From Bacteroidota bacterium (lineage in GTDB: Bacteria > Bacteroidota > Bacteroidia > Sphingobacteriales > Sphingobacteriaceae), in NCBI GenBank assembly GCA_013288465.1, contig JABDBT010000017.1, positions 1 to 28,555 on the forward strand: a stretch of 28,555 bases of DNA, written 5' to 3'. This document shows, piece after piece, positions 18,917-25,979 of this stretch; the first letter of the stretch is position 1; every line of letters begins with the position of its first letter. Under the pieces are notes generated by a model. That model searched no databases, was not told where the DNA came from, and saw nothing but the letters and a program-made list of their open reading frames with translations. The position numbers and the translations under genes were made by a program.

Positions 18917-19888
18917 TTATTTATTGGACTTCAACCCTGTTTGAACCACCATTTGAATTGTTCCGTCAGGATTAAAAAAGAGCTTATCCACACAGATAGA
19001 ACGGAGGTTTCCCCGCCCCGAAAGTACGTCGTTGTGATAAAATGCATACCATTGCCCCTTGTATTCGACCACTGAACCATGGCTTGTATCGCAACCTGTT
19101 GGATCCAAATAAACACCTCCATAAATCCACGGGCCTAATGGACTTTTACTCGTTGCATAATTCAACCGGTTAGCACCTTTCCCATTCACCGTATGGTTAT
19201 CGGCATAAGTGAGATAATACAGTCCATTCCTTTTAAATACCCAGGTAGCTTCGTGAAAATCCTTTAAGCCCTCCATAGCTGTTAAAGGTTGGGCCAGTTC
19301 GGTCATATTGTCTTTCAATTTAGCTCCAACGCACCTACCGCCGCCACCATAATAAAAATAGCCTTGTCCGTCGTCATCAATAAAGATATTTGGGTCAATC
19401 ATCGAGCGGCTGTCTTTTCCTAAATCCAGGTAGCCCTGCACCACGAAATCACTTGCCGGTTTTTTACTGGTAGCGACCCCGACCTTCCACGTTGTGTCCC
19501 AGTTCGTTCCGCTGGGGTGAGGAAAATAGAAATAATAGGTACCTTTCTTATAAATACAGTCCGGAGCCCACATAAAGCCGCCTTCCTTGCGGCCCCAGGG
19601 TACCTGCTTGGCATTCAATATTTCACCGTGATCTTTCCAGTTCACCATGTCGTCTGTAGAAAAAACGTGGTATTTGTCCATCAGGTCACATCCGCGGGGG
19701 GGATCTACGTCGTGCGAAGGGTAAACATATAACCGGCCATCCGGGAATACCCTTGCAGAGGGGTCTGCGGTATAGATGTGTCTGACAAATGGATTTTCTG
19801 CCTGTTTCGAAACTAATTTCCGTGACGCGCAGCCCCAAAACATAGTTGTGGCAGCAAATAAAATCAAAAGGGTTTTTCGCTTATACAT
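18917..19888 (-). CDS. GH43-family glycosidase lipoprotein
   Basis: This 323-residue protein has a lipoprotein signal with Cys20 (MFWGCASRK), so it is probably tethered to the outer membrane. The five-bladed propeller of GH43 shows the three expected acids: base D42 in YTADPSARVF, modulator D165 in MIDPNIF, and acid E213 in FHEATWV. The length is that of a single-domain GH43 enzyme with no accessory domain. Family members are alpha-L-arabinofuranosidases, beta-xylosidases or exo-beta-galactosidases; sequence alone does not decide. It is the first gene of the five-gene operon and has a 340-bp upstream spacer with two inverted repeats, so the operon promoter is expected there. Confidence 0.87.
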   Translation of the reverse strand: MYKRKTLLILFAATTMFWGCASRKLVSKQAENPFVRHIYTADPSARVFPDGRLYVYPSHDVDPPRGCDLMDKYHVFSTDDMVNWKDHGEILNAKQVPWGRKEGGFMWAPDCIYKKGTYYFYFPHPSGTNWDTTWKVGVATSKKPASDFVVQGYLDLGKDSRSMIDPNIFIDDDGQGYFYYGGGGRCVGAKLKDNMTELAQPLTAMEGLKDFHEATWVFKRNGLYYLTYADNHTVNGKGANRLNYATSKSPLGPWIYGGVYLDPTGCDTSHGSVVEYKGQWYAFYHNDVLSGRGNLRSICVDKLFFNPDGTIQMVVQTGLKSNK

Positions 19889-19913
19889 GGTTTATCTTAG
19901 TAATTGGTTTTTT

Positions 19914-19942
19914 CAACAAGAATATTGCAATTTATCTTGTTG
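19914..19942. promoter_or_regulatory. 8+8 bp inverted repeat in the leader of the GH43 operon
   Basis: The arms CAACAAGA (19914-19921) and TCTTGTTG (19935-19942) are perfect and 13 bp apart, 26-54 bp upstream of the GH43 start. This may be a regulator site or a leader hairpin. No U run follows on the minus strand directly after the stem. Confidence 0.4.
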
Positions 19943-19975
19943 ACTGAGTACAAATAACGTTTAGCAGAATAACAA

Positions 19976-19998
19976 ACAATTAATAAAATATTAATTGT
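19976..19998. promoter_or_regulatory. Perfect 23-bp operator-like palindrome upstream of the CAZyme operon
   Basis: ACAATTAATA-AAA-TATTAATTGT has ten perfectly matching positions per arm and a 3-bp centre, 88-110 bp upstream of the GH43 start. Its edge overlaps a minus-strand TTTG (19973-19976) that could be a -33 element; a partial -7 (GTTATTTG) lies at 19951-19958 but with short spacing. The size and symmetry fit a dimeric regulator of the LacI or GntR kind. The binder is unknown. Confidence 0.5.
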
Positions 19999-20017
19999 GT
20001 TATGATATTTGAATTTA

Positions 20018-20200
20018 GAACCGGTTTTTTTTAGAATAGGGATAACCTTGAGCAGGATTACTCCGAAATAACTATCACTTTCACTAACCCATCCTTTTCC
20101 TCAAATTTGGATCATTCAAAAAAAATAGAGGATTGCCCTGCTCCAGCTACCCAAGTAAATTAAAAGCCTTAAGTCGAAAGATTTGAGGCTTTTTTGTTTG
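20018..20200 (+). ncRNA. Weak candidate small RNA ending at a plus-strand terminator
   Basis: The terminator at 20163-20194 pairs fully only in plus-strand RNA, yet no plus-strand gene precedes it. Upstream, GAGCAGG (20050-20056) and CCTGCTC (20137-20143) could close a 94-nt structure, and GATATTTG at 20004-20011 is one base off the Bacteroidota -7 consensus. There is no T-arm, so it is not a tRNA. The 5' end given here is a guess. Alternatively the hairpin may serve the minus-strand methyltransferase or be left over from rearrangement. Confidence 0.25.
20163..20194 (+). terminator. Intrinsic terminator with GAAA tetraloop
   Basis: The 14-bp arms (AAAAGCCTTAAGTC / GATTTGAGGCTTTT) close a GAAA loop with two G-U wobbles that pair only in plus-strand RNA, and a T run follows. 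On the minus strand the wobbles become C-A mismatches, though it might still weakly end the methyltransferase transcript, whose stop is about 35 bp away. Confidence 0.65.
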
Positions 20201-20228
20201 GAACAGTTAGTAGCTCGCCGGCGCGTTA

Positions 20229-20807
20229 TTAAGCTATTTTTATGATAGCAAGCTTGTACGGCACGCCTTCATTTAAAGCTTCAAAATCTATTACCTCGTA
20301 TTTAAAGCGGGGATCATCATATACACCAAGGCAGGTGGGGTTGTAATATAAAATAACCGGCTTTCGGTCTTTAATATTATAGATACACTCCTTAAACTCC
20401 TTCATCAGTAACTGACTGAACGGATTGAACATATAAAATATATTAGGTTCGCTGGGGAAGTTATCGAAGATATTTTCGCTGCGTATCTCTACATTTTTAA
20501 ACCTGTTCAACTGTTTTTTTGCCCGCTCGGCTACATCAGCATTGATCTCATAACCGATCATCTTATTTTTAGCTCCTTTGTGTAGCAGGTAATTAAAAAC
20601 CCTCCCCTTACCGCAGCCAACATCTACTATCACATCGTTTTTGCCTAATGGAAAATACTTAAAAAATATAAGCCGTACACTTTCATAACTAGTGCTAACT
20701 GTATCGTAGATCTCTTTACTGCCATCAATGCTTACTATACGCCCGCCCAGAAAGCTACGTTGTATCACTAAATCGATCCACAGGTTTTTGATGGTTTCAA
20801 GATTCAT
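20229..20807 (-). CDS. SAM-dependent class I methyltransferase
   Basis: This is a 192-residue cytoplasmic protein. Motif I of the Rossmann methyltransferase fold is clear at 60-68 (IVDVGCGKGRV). The acidic residue ending strand 2 is E87 in IGYEINA, and 124-131 (FYMFNPFS) takes the place of the catalytic loop, where NPF resembles the NPPF/NPPY of N- or small-molecule methyltransferases. The substrate cannot be read from sequence. The ATG at 20807 is preferred because AAAAAGG, a good ribosome-binding site, lies four bases upstream; the longer frame begins with TTG. It follows the DPP IV gene on the same strand but 227 bp away with repeats between, so it probably has its own promoter. A loose TTTG / TTACTTTG pair lies at 20853-20856 and 20822-20829. 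Confidence 0.78.
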   Translation of the reverse strand: MNLETIKNLWIDLVIQRSFLGGRIVSIDGSKEIYDTVSTSYESVRLIFFKYFPLGKNDVIVDVGCGKGRVFNYLLHKGAKNKMIGYEINADVAERAKKQLNRFKNVEIRSENIFDNFPSEPNIFYMFNPFSQLLMKEFKECIYNIKDRKPVILYYNPTCLGVYDDPRFKYEVIDFEALNEGVPYKLAIIKIA

Positions 20808-20897
20808 TTTACCTTTTTGGGCAAAGTAATACAAAATATTGACTATCAATGCCAAACGACAATTAAAAACCTCAACTAAGCCTGCAATTGTTCGATA

Positions 20898-20935
20898 ATG
20901 TTATAAACTAAATGTTATAAACTATGTTATAAACT
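20898..20935. repeat. Three direct copies of a 12-bp AT-rich unit
   Basis: ATGTTATAAACT occurs at 20898, 20912 and 20924, with spacings of 14 and 12. It lies about 90-130 bp upstream of the methyltransferase start and about 100 bp after the DPP IV stop. It may be a cluster of regulator sites or a slippage product. Confidence 0.6.
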
Positions 20936-21034
20936 ATATGAAGCCCCAATAATCGTCCTTCATAATATTTCATAGTGCTGTTTCACCCGCTGTTAGTCAC
21001 GATCTTAAAAATCACAATATCCAACTAAGCACTT

Positions 21035-23251
21035 TTACCTTGCTCCCGGCGGGCAATGTTCTTTTAAATAATTGGTGTAAAGGGTGCTTAAATGCAAGCC
21101 TGTGCCCGGGCCTTCATTAATACTGTGCGTCCGGTTAGGGTACAACATCAGCTGAAACTGCCTGTTGTATTTAACCAGCTCGTTGATCAGCAATTCGGCA
21201 TTTTGATAGTGTACGTTATCGTCGCCGGTACCGTGGATATATAATAAATTACCGCGCAGGTTTTTAGCATAAGTAACCGGCGAGCCTTTGGTAAATACCG
21301 CCCGGCTTTCGGCATCAACCGGTACGCCGGTATAACGTTCCTGGTAAATATTATCATACGATAGCTGGTTGCCTACTGCGGCAATAGCAATGCCTGTTTT
21401 AAATATATCGGGATATTGAAACATCAAATTAAGCGTTGATGATCCGCCGCCGCTCCATCCCCATACGGCAACGCGCGATGTATCAATATAAGGCCTTTTC
21501 AGTATCTCTTTTGCGCCCATGGCCAAATCACGAATATTGAGTGTACCTATGCCCTTGTAGATAGATTTACGCCATTCGCGGCCTTTGGGCACCGGTGTAC
21601 CGCGGTTATCTATCGATACATAAATGTAGCCATCCTTTGCCATGTCGCCGGCATATAAAAAATTATAGGTTGTATAACTTTCGTCTTTTACATTTTGCCC
21701 CCAGGGCTCGCCGTAAACATAAAATACGATAGGGTATTTTTTAGCGGGATCAAAGTTTTCGGGCTTTTGCATCCAGCCATCCATTTCAACGCCGTCTTCC
21801 GTTTTTACCTTAAAAAACTCAATGTTTGTTTTTGCCTTATTCGGTTCACTTGCTGCTAAAGCTTTAACAACTTTTTCATCGCCTGTAAACGTTTTATGTT
21901 CGGGCAGCGATACTACCTCGTTGGTATAGTCTGTATAATAATTGGAGAATTGATGCAAAGCCGCCTTGCCGTTTGGCGATACCGCGTAATTGTGGGTACC
22001 GGGTTCATTGGCGGGCGACAGTCTCTCGGCCTTACCGCTGCCGTCCAGTTTGGTGCGGTAAAGATATTTTTGGGTGGCGTTATCCGGCGATGCCATAAAA
22101 TAAACATAGCCCGAAGCTTCGTCAACCGCGCTGATCTCCATCACATCATAATTGCCGTTGGTTACCAGCTTCTCCGTTTTACCATCGCGGCTAATGCGGT
22201 ACAAATGCCGCCAGCCGTCTTTTTCGCTGGCCCACAAAAATTCGGCTCCTTTTTTAAACCAGTCCCAACCACCATAAGAATATTTGTCATCCCATGCCGC
22301 TAAAATGTCTATCCATGCCGCATCCTTTTCATGGTAAATAACGTTCGACTCGCCGGTGCCAGCATTGCATAGCACCAGGTCGCTTTGGTTTTGCATACGG
22401 TTCATGTGCTGAACAATGAGCTCGGTATTGTTAGCCGCCCATTCCATACGCGGTACGTAAGTTTGCAGCACAGGATCGGTGGGGATGTCCATCCATTTGG
22501 TGGCGCCGCCTGCCGCGCTGATGACTCCAATTTTATACGGCGACGGCGCTTCACCTGCTACGGGGTATTCTACCGGTTTTACAAAGGGATAGACAGAATC
22601 CGTAGTGTTGAGCATTAAATAGTTTTTGGTTTTGGCGGCGTCAATTTGCCAGTAGGCTATTTGTTTGCTATCCGGGCTCCAGCGAAAACCATCCCGGCAA
22701 AAAAACTCTTCCTCATAAACCCAGTCGAACGTGCCGTTGATAAGTTTGGTAGTCCCATCGGTGGTAAGTTGCTTTACGCTGCCATCCGTCAATGTTTCCA
22801 CATAAATATTATGGCCGCTTACATAAGCAACTTTAGCCGCGTCGGGCGAAAATTTGGCAAACATTAAAGACGATTCCGGCAGGTTTTTGCCCAACTGAAC
22901 CAGTTTTTTGGCTGCCAGGTCATAAACCCAGTAGTCGCCCCGGGTATCATAGCGCCAAACTTTTTTGGCATTGGTATAGATCAATACCTTTTGCCCGTCA
23001 TCAGCCAGGTAAAAGCTGTTTACCTCAATGGGGTTTTGGCCCTGCGGCGTAAGCATAGCCCTGCTTAATAAGGTTGTTTTTTTATTGGTGTCGCGAACAT
23101 CAAGCAGCATAACTTCGCCTTTTATAACCCGGTAATACCGGTACCCATCTTTAGCCCAATTGGTTGAAGGTATCTGAGCCGATGCCTGGTGTTGGGTAAG
23201 CAGGAACAATAAAAACAGGAGTGTTGATATTCTTAAACAAGTAAATTTCAT
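21035..23251 (-). CDS. Secreted dipeptidyl peptidase IV (S9B prolyl peptidase)
   Basis: This 738-residue exported serine peptidase (signal peptide about 1-26, ASAQ) removes X-Pro or X-Ala dipeptides from N-termini, normally in the periplasm. The N-terminal beta-propeller (about 30-480) holds the double-glutamate motif WVYEEEFF (E180/E181) that grips the substrate amino end. The alpha/beta-hydrolase domain (about 490-738) has S600 in GWSGGG, D677 in HGTGDDNVH and H709 in NRTHS, the full DPP IV triad. Length and motifs match the family. The ATG at 23251 is chosen because a typical signal peptide begins there; 36 further upstream codons exist from 23359 but look unlike a secreted N-terminus. No partner gene is next to it. 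It probably feeds peptide catabolism. Confidence 0.93.
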   Translation of the reverse strand: MKFTCLRISTLLFLLFLLTQHQASAQIPSTNWAKDGYRYYRVIKGEVMLLDVRDTNKKTTLLSRAMLTPQGQNPIEVNSFYLADDGQKVLIYTNAKKVWRYDTRGDYWVYDLAAKKLVQLGKNLPESSLMFAKFSPDAAKVAYVSGHNIYVETLTDGSVKQLTTDGTTKLINGTFDWVYEEEFFCRDGFRWSPDSKQIAYWQIDAAKTKNYLMLNTTDSVYPFVKPVEYPVAGEAPSPYKIGVISAAGGATKWMDIPTDPVLQTYVPRMEWAANNTELIVQHMNRMQNQSDLVLCNAGTGESNVIYHEKDAAWIDILAAWDDKYSYGGWDWFKKGAEFLWASEKDGWRHLYRISRDGKTEKLVTNGNYDVMEISAVDEASGYVYFMASPDNATQKYLYRTKLDGSGKAERLSPANEPGTHNYAVSPNGKAALHQFSNYYTDYTNEVVSLPEHKTFTGDEKVVKALAASEPNKAKTNIEFFKVKTEDGVEMDGWMQKPENFDPAKKYPIVFYVYGEPWGQNVKDESYTTYNFLYAGDMAKDGYIYVSIDNRGTPVPKGREWRKSIYKGIGTLNIRDLAMGAKEILKRPYIDTSRVAVWGWSGGGSSTLNLMFQYPDIFKTGIAIAAVGNQLSYDNIYQERYTGVPVDAESRAVFTKGSPVTYAKNLRGNLLYIHGTGDDNVHYQNAELLINELVKYNRQFQLMLYPNRTHSINEGPGTGLHLSTLYTNYLKEHCPPGAR

Positions 23252-23952
23252 AGGAATGCTATGTTTAAATAGAGTGATAGGACTGGTTAAGGGCCTGTAA
23301 TAAATTGCGGTTAAATTAATGATTAGAATGCTAAAATTAAAGTGCCGGTGAATTTTCAAAGAACATTATCTTCAACCCCAAAAAATTGGGGGAAATTCAG
23401 TTTTATTTTTTTTTGTATTTATTTGTCGAAAAATAAGGCGAAAAACGCCCTTGAAAACCATACAGAATTGCGGTTTACTACTAAAGATACAAAAAAACAC
23501 CTGCATTTCAAAATGCCTTGTTCATATAGCCTGTTATAGCTAAAATGCCGCTATAACTTACGTAATACGTCCCAAAAATAACGTGTTAAACCCTACTGGT
23601 CATCCAATAAAAAGCAAGCCCGGCGGCAACGTTTCGGGGCCTTAAAACATCGTTTTAAAACTGCCTCATGTTGCCTTATCAGCACCTCATGTTGCCTTAA
23701 AAACCTATCATCTCCCCTGCTGTGCTTGTTAAACTGCCTCCAGCCACAATTGATCGTTAAACACCTTTTAAACACAAAAACGGGTCATTTTTACGCTATC
23801 ACTGCGGTTTAACTATTCAACCCGTTTGATAAGATCCTCAGGCAAAAATTATTTCTCCGTAACGTTATTTCAAGGAAGTCCCTTATATTGCCGCCTGTTT
23901 AAGCGTCGGGCCCCTTACGCTCTTAATCATAACCCTGCTGTTTTGTTAATAA
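23252..23952. other. Gene-poor spacer of 701 bp between DPP IV and acyltransferase 1
   Basis: No gene is supported. The first 300 bp are AT-rich and should hold the minus-strand DPP IV promoter, though no TTTG/TAnnTTTG pair stands out. About 23590-23780 is less AT-rich and holds a TTAAAAC-ATC-GTTTTAA hairpin (23642-23658) and a 21-bp tandem repeat. A short open frame there on the minus strand (23775-23593, 60 codons) shows a 7-residue repeat, but no start signal or known family supports it. A bulged stem, TTAAGCGT (23899-23906) with ACGCTCTTAA (23917-23926), lies 27 bp before acyltransferase 1. Confidence 0.5.
23664..23699. repeat. 21-bp tandem repeat, two copies
   Basis: CCTCATGTTGCCTTA is present at 23664-23678 and 23685-23699, exactly 21 bp apart with TCAGCA between. 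On the minus strand the period equals seven codons (RQHEVLI / RQHEAVL). This may be a two-copy remnant of a variable tandem repeat. Confidence 0.65.
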
Positions 23953-25086
23953 ATGAATAACATATCACCTCAGCCCGAAACTAAAAGTCATTACGAGATC
24001 CTGGACGGTTTACGCGGCGTGGCGGCTATACTGGTGGTTTCTTTTCATGTATTAGAGGCCTACGCCAACGATAACCGTTTTAACCAGCTCATTAATCATG
24101 GCTACCTGGCTGTGGATTTCTTTTTCCTGTTATCGGGCTTTGTAGTAGCCTATGCGTATGACGACCGCTGGGGGAAGATGATGCAATGGGATTTTTACAA
24201 ACGCCGCCTGGTCCGTTTGCAGCCTATGGTGATAATGGGCACTATCATTGGCGCAGTTCTTTTTTATTTCCAGGGTGGGGCAGTCTTCCCGCTTATCGAT
24301 CAAACACCTGTTTGGAAAATGCTGCTCGTGATGCTGGTTGGTTTTACCATGATACCGCTTACCCCGGGCCTGGATATACGTGGCTGGCAGGAAATGCACC
24401 CGTTAAATGGCCCGGCCTGGTCGTTGTTTTTCGAGTATATCGCCAATATCCTTTACGCGCTCATCTTCCGTAAGTTTTCAAAAACAGTACTTACGCTGTT
24501 TGTGGCACTATTTGCTTTAATGCTCGTCCGCTACACCGTGATGGGGCCAAGGGGCGATGTTATTGGTGGCTGGAGCGTTGATGCCACCCAACTTAATATT
24601 GGTTTTACCCGTTTACTGTATCCTTTTTTCGCAGGTATGCTCTTATGCCGCGTGGGTAAGCTAATATCGGTCAAATGGGCTTTTGCCTTATGTAGTTTGA
24701 TGCTGGTTATTATATTCGCGATGCCCCGGATCGGCGGCCCGCAACATATCTGGATGAATGGTTTATACGAATCATTCTGTATAATTATTCTTTTCCCGCT
24801 CATCGTTGCCATAGGTGCCGGCGGAACCCTAAAGACAAGGGCAGGTATTAAGGTTTGTAAATTTTTTGGTAATATCTCTTACCCTATCTATATCACCCAT
24901 TACCCGCTCATCTACCTATATACCTCGTGGGTGGTAAAAAATAAGGTGCCCATGGCACTTGGCATTTGGGTTGGGCTGGGCCTGCTCGTGGTAAGCGTTG
25001 CAATTGCCTATGCTTGCCTTAAGCTTTATGACGAACCGGTACGTGAATGGCTCAGAAAGCGATACCTGGTGAAAAGGGTCTTATAG
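23953..25086 (+). CDS. Membrane acyltransferase, acyltransferase-3 (OafA/YrhL) family, copy 1
   Basis: This 377-residue inner-membrane protein has about ten hydrophobic segments. It carries the family start motif EILDGLRGVAAILVVSFHV with the catalytic H32, followed by AVDFFFLLSGF near 55-65. Such enzymes move acyl groups, often acetyl, from cytoplasmic acyl-CoA to surface sugars or other extracytoplasmic acceptors; there is no SGNH domain attached. It is closely related to the gene at 27202 (near-identical N-terminal motif, TYPIYITHYPL versus TYPLYMTHYAV type C-terminal region), so the two arose by duplication. The acceptor is unknown, and no polysaccharide synthesis gene lies nearby. Confidence 0.88.
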   Translation: MNNISPQPETKSHYEILDGLRGVAAILVVSFHVLEAYANDNRFNQLINHGYLAVDFFFLLSGFVVAYAYDDRWGKMMQWDFYKRRLVRLQPMVIMGTIIGAVLFYFQGGAVFPLIDQTPVWKMLLVMLVGFTMIPLTPGLDIRGWQEMHPLNGPAWSLFFEYIANILYALIFRKFSKTVLTLFVALFALMLVRYTVMGPRGDVIGGWSVDATQLNIGFTRLLYPFFAGMLLCRVGKLISVKWAFALCSLMLVIIFAMPRIGGPQHIWMNGLYESFCIIILFPLIVAIGAGGTLKTRAGIKVCKFFGNISYPIYITHYPLIYLYTSWVVKNKVPMALGIWVGLGLLVVSVAIAYACLKLYDEPVREWLRKRYLVKRVL

Positions 25087-25114
25087 CTTTTATCGCCCCG
25101 GCTGTCCTGCGCTA

Positions 25115-25135
25115 TCCGAAGTTTGCTATTTCGGA
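25115..25135. other. Small hairpin after acyltransferase 1
   Basis: TCCGAA and TTCGGA arms surround a 9-nt loop, starting 29 bp after the stop. No U run follows directly. The CCGAAGTTTG core recurs near acyltransferase 2. Confidence 0.35.
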
Positions 25136-25168
25136 CTATTATGCCCGTCTGCGACTACATAAAATCAA

Positions 25169-25200
25169 AAAAGCCCTCAGAAATTAATCTGAAAGCTTTT
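25169..25200 (-). terminator. Intrinsic terminator of the NTF2-like gene
   Basis: The 13-bp arms (AAAAGCCCTCAGA / TCTGAAAGCTTTT) with a 6-nt loop pair completely only in minus-strand RNA, through two G-U wobbles, and are followed there by a T run (TTTTTTGATTTT). It begins about 73 bp after the NTF2-like stop. It may also help end the convergent acyltransferase 1 transcript. Confidence 0.7.
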
Positions 25201-25272
25201 GACCTTTTAATTTTGACTTTAAATGTGGTGGCTACAGTACAAATCCCGAACCATTGCCTGCCTGATTTACAC

Positions 25273-25638
25273 CTAATAGAAAAAGGTTTCAGTTATGATC
25301 TTACCGTCCTGTACGCCAAAAACGGCAATTTCCGCCAACTGTAACCTTTGGCCATTTTTCAGGGTCATGTCCCTGCCCATAGCTACGCTAAAGTAGCTGC
25401 CGCCAACTACCGGTTCGCTGCAAAAGAAGCTGTGCACTTCTGCTATAAGTTCCTGCCTGGCTTTTGACTTTGCTAAAACCGCTTCAATACCCCTGGTTAT
25501 GGTAGGCACACCCATCGCCAACGCATGTTCAGGTTCGGTGCAAATAATGTCGGCACTATAAAACTGCCCGTAAATTTCTGCCACTTGCCTTTGTTGAAAA
25601 AGGTCATAGTAACGGTTCGCTAATTCTTGAGTTGTCAT
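25273..25638 (-). CDS. NTF2-like (SnoaL/DUF4440-type) small protein
   Basis: This is a 121-residue cytoplasmic protein with no signal peptide. The layout is that of the cone-shaped NTF2 fold: N-terminal helices (ELANRYYDLFQQRQVAEIYG), the typical YSADIIC strand with a following charged segment, then a long curved sheet ending in VQDGKIITETFFY, a very common end for SnoaL-like proteins. Members include ketosteroid-isomerase-like enzymes and many unassigned proteins; the active-site acids cannot be placed with certainty. It is divergent from the AraC-family regulator 341 bp away and is a natural target for it (inference). The stop is followed by a good terminator. Confidence 0.75.
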   Translation of the reverse strand: MTTQELANRYYDLFQQRQVAEIYGQFYSADIICTEPEHALAMGVPTITRGIEAVLAKSKARQELIAEVHSFFCSEPVVGGSYFSVAMGRDMTLKNGQRLQLAEIAVFGVQDGKIITETFFY

Positions 25639-25721
25639 TTTTTGATTATTTATTTATGATTTTAACGATTGGAATTTTTTAGATTAAAGCATTAACTATT
25701 TGAAAATGAACGCCTAATAAA

Positions 25722-25821
25722 TTCCCCTCTTGAGAGGGGGCGCGTTCGGCTATGTGGTGGCAGGGGTGTGTTATTTGAGCGATTGGAATAACACACCCCT
25801 CCACCCCTCTCAAGAGGGGAA
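25722..25821. repeat. 100-bp nested inverted repeat (MITE/REP-like element)
   Basis: The perfect 18-bp ends (TTCCCCTCTTGAGAGGGG at 25722-25739 and its complement at 25804-25821) are each nearly palindromic. Inside, a second 14+14 bp perfect inverted repeat (25762-25775 and 25787-25800) surrounds an 11-nt loop. The whole unit would fold into one long cruciform or hairpin. From memory, similar CCCCTCTTGAGAGGGG elements are scattered between genes in Bacteroidota genomes. No target-site duplication is evident. Confidence 0.8.
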
Positions 25822-25921
25822 TCGCACAGTCCGCCCCCTTTTTCTTTCGCTTTTTCGCTATATTTTCTATTTTTCAATCGCTAAACACGTTATTTATTAA
25901 TACAAAGTTATCCCGCTTTTC

Positions 25922-25936
25922 AATACTTAAAGTATT
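25922..25936. promoter_or_regulatory. 15-bp palindrome near the AraC-gene promoter
   Basis: AATACTT-A-AAGTATT is a perfect 7+7 palindrome, 11 bp before the -7 element, so it covers the -33 region. It suits an operator for autoregulation or another repressor. The binder is unknown. Confidence 0.4.
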
Positions 25937-25947
25937 ATAAAGTGTTA

Positions 25948-25955
25948 TATATTTG
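25948..25955 (+). promoter_or_regulatory. Bacteroidota-type -7 promoter element for the AraC gene
   Basis: TATATTTG matches TAnnTTTG exactly and lies 24 bp before the chosen ATG. There is no clear TTTG at -33, which would fit a promoter that needs an activator. The implied leader is only about 15-20 nt. Confidence 0.45.
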
Positions 25956-25979
25956 TTCAAACGTATTTATTTTTATAAA

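Larger units (their letters stand above)
19889..20228. other. Regulatory spacer between the CAZyme operon and the methyltransferase gene
   Basis: No protein gene is seen. Reading away from the operon, the spacer holds an 8+8 inverted repeat, a perfect 10+10 palindrome and a candidate TTTG element, all suited to control of GH43. It then has a stretch with a possible 7-bp long-range helix (20050-20056 with 20137-20143), followed by a plus-strand terminator at 20163-20194. Confidence 0.6.
25639..25979. other. Divergent spacer between NTF2-like and AraC genes, holding a repeat element
   Basis: No real gene lies here. The spacer holds the 100-bp nested inverted repeat at 25722-25821, a 15-bp palindrome at 25922-25936 and a good -7 element at 25948-25955. 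A 61-codon minus-strand frame across the repeat is an artefact of its sequence. Confidence 0.7.

Noticed and set aside
20050..20143. tRNA-like closing stem of 7 bp over 94 nt
   Set aside because: There is no TTCRA T-arm, D-arm or anticodon arm on either strand, so it is not a tRNA.
23252..23359. 36-residue extension of DPP IV
   Set aside because: The signal peptide starts at the internal ATG at 23251; the extension lacks export-signal logic and runs into the promoter region.
25123..25344. 73-codon plus-strand open frame after acyltransferase 1
   Set aside because: It crosses the NTF2-like terminator and overlaps that gene's 3' end; no family resemblance is seen.
25692..25877. 61-codon minus-strand open frame
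   Set aside because: It runs through the nested inverted repeat and its protein (PLERGG-type) is a by-product of that repeat.
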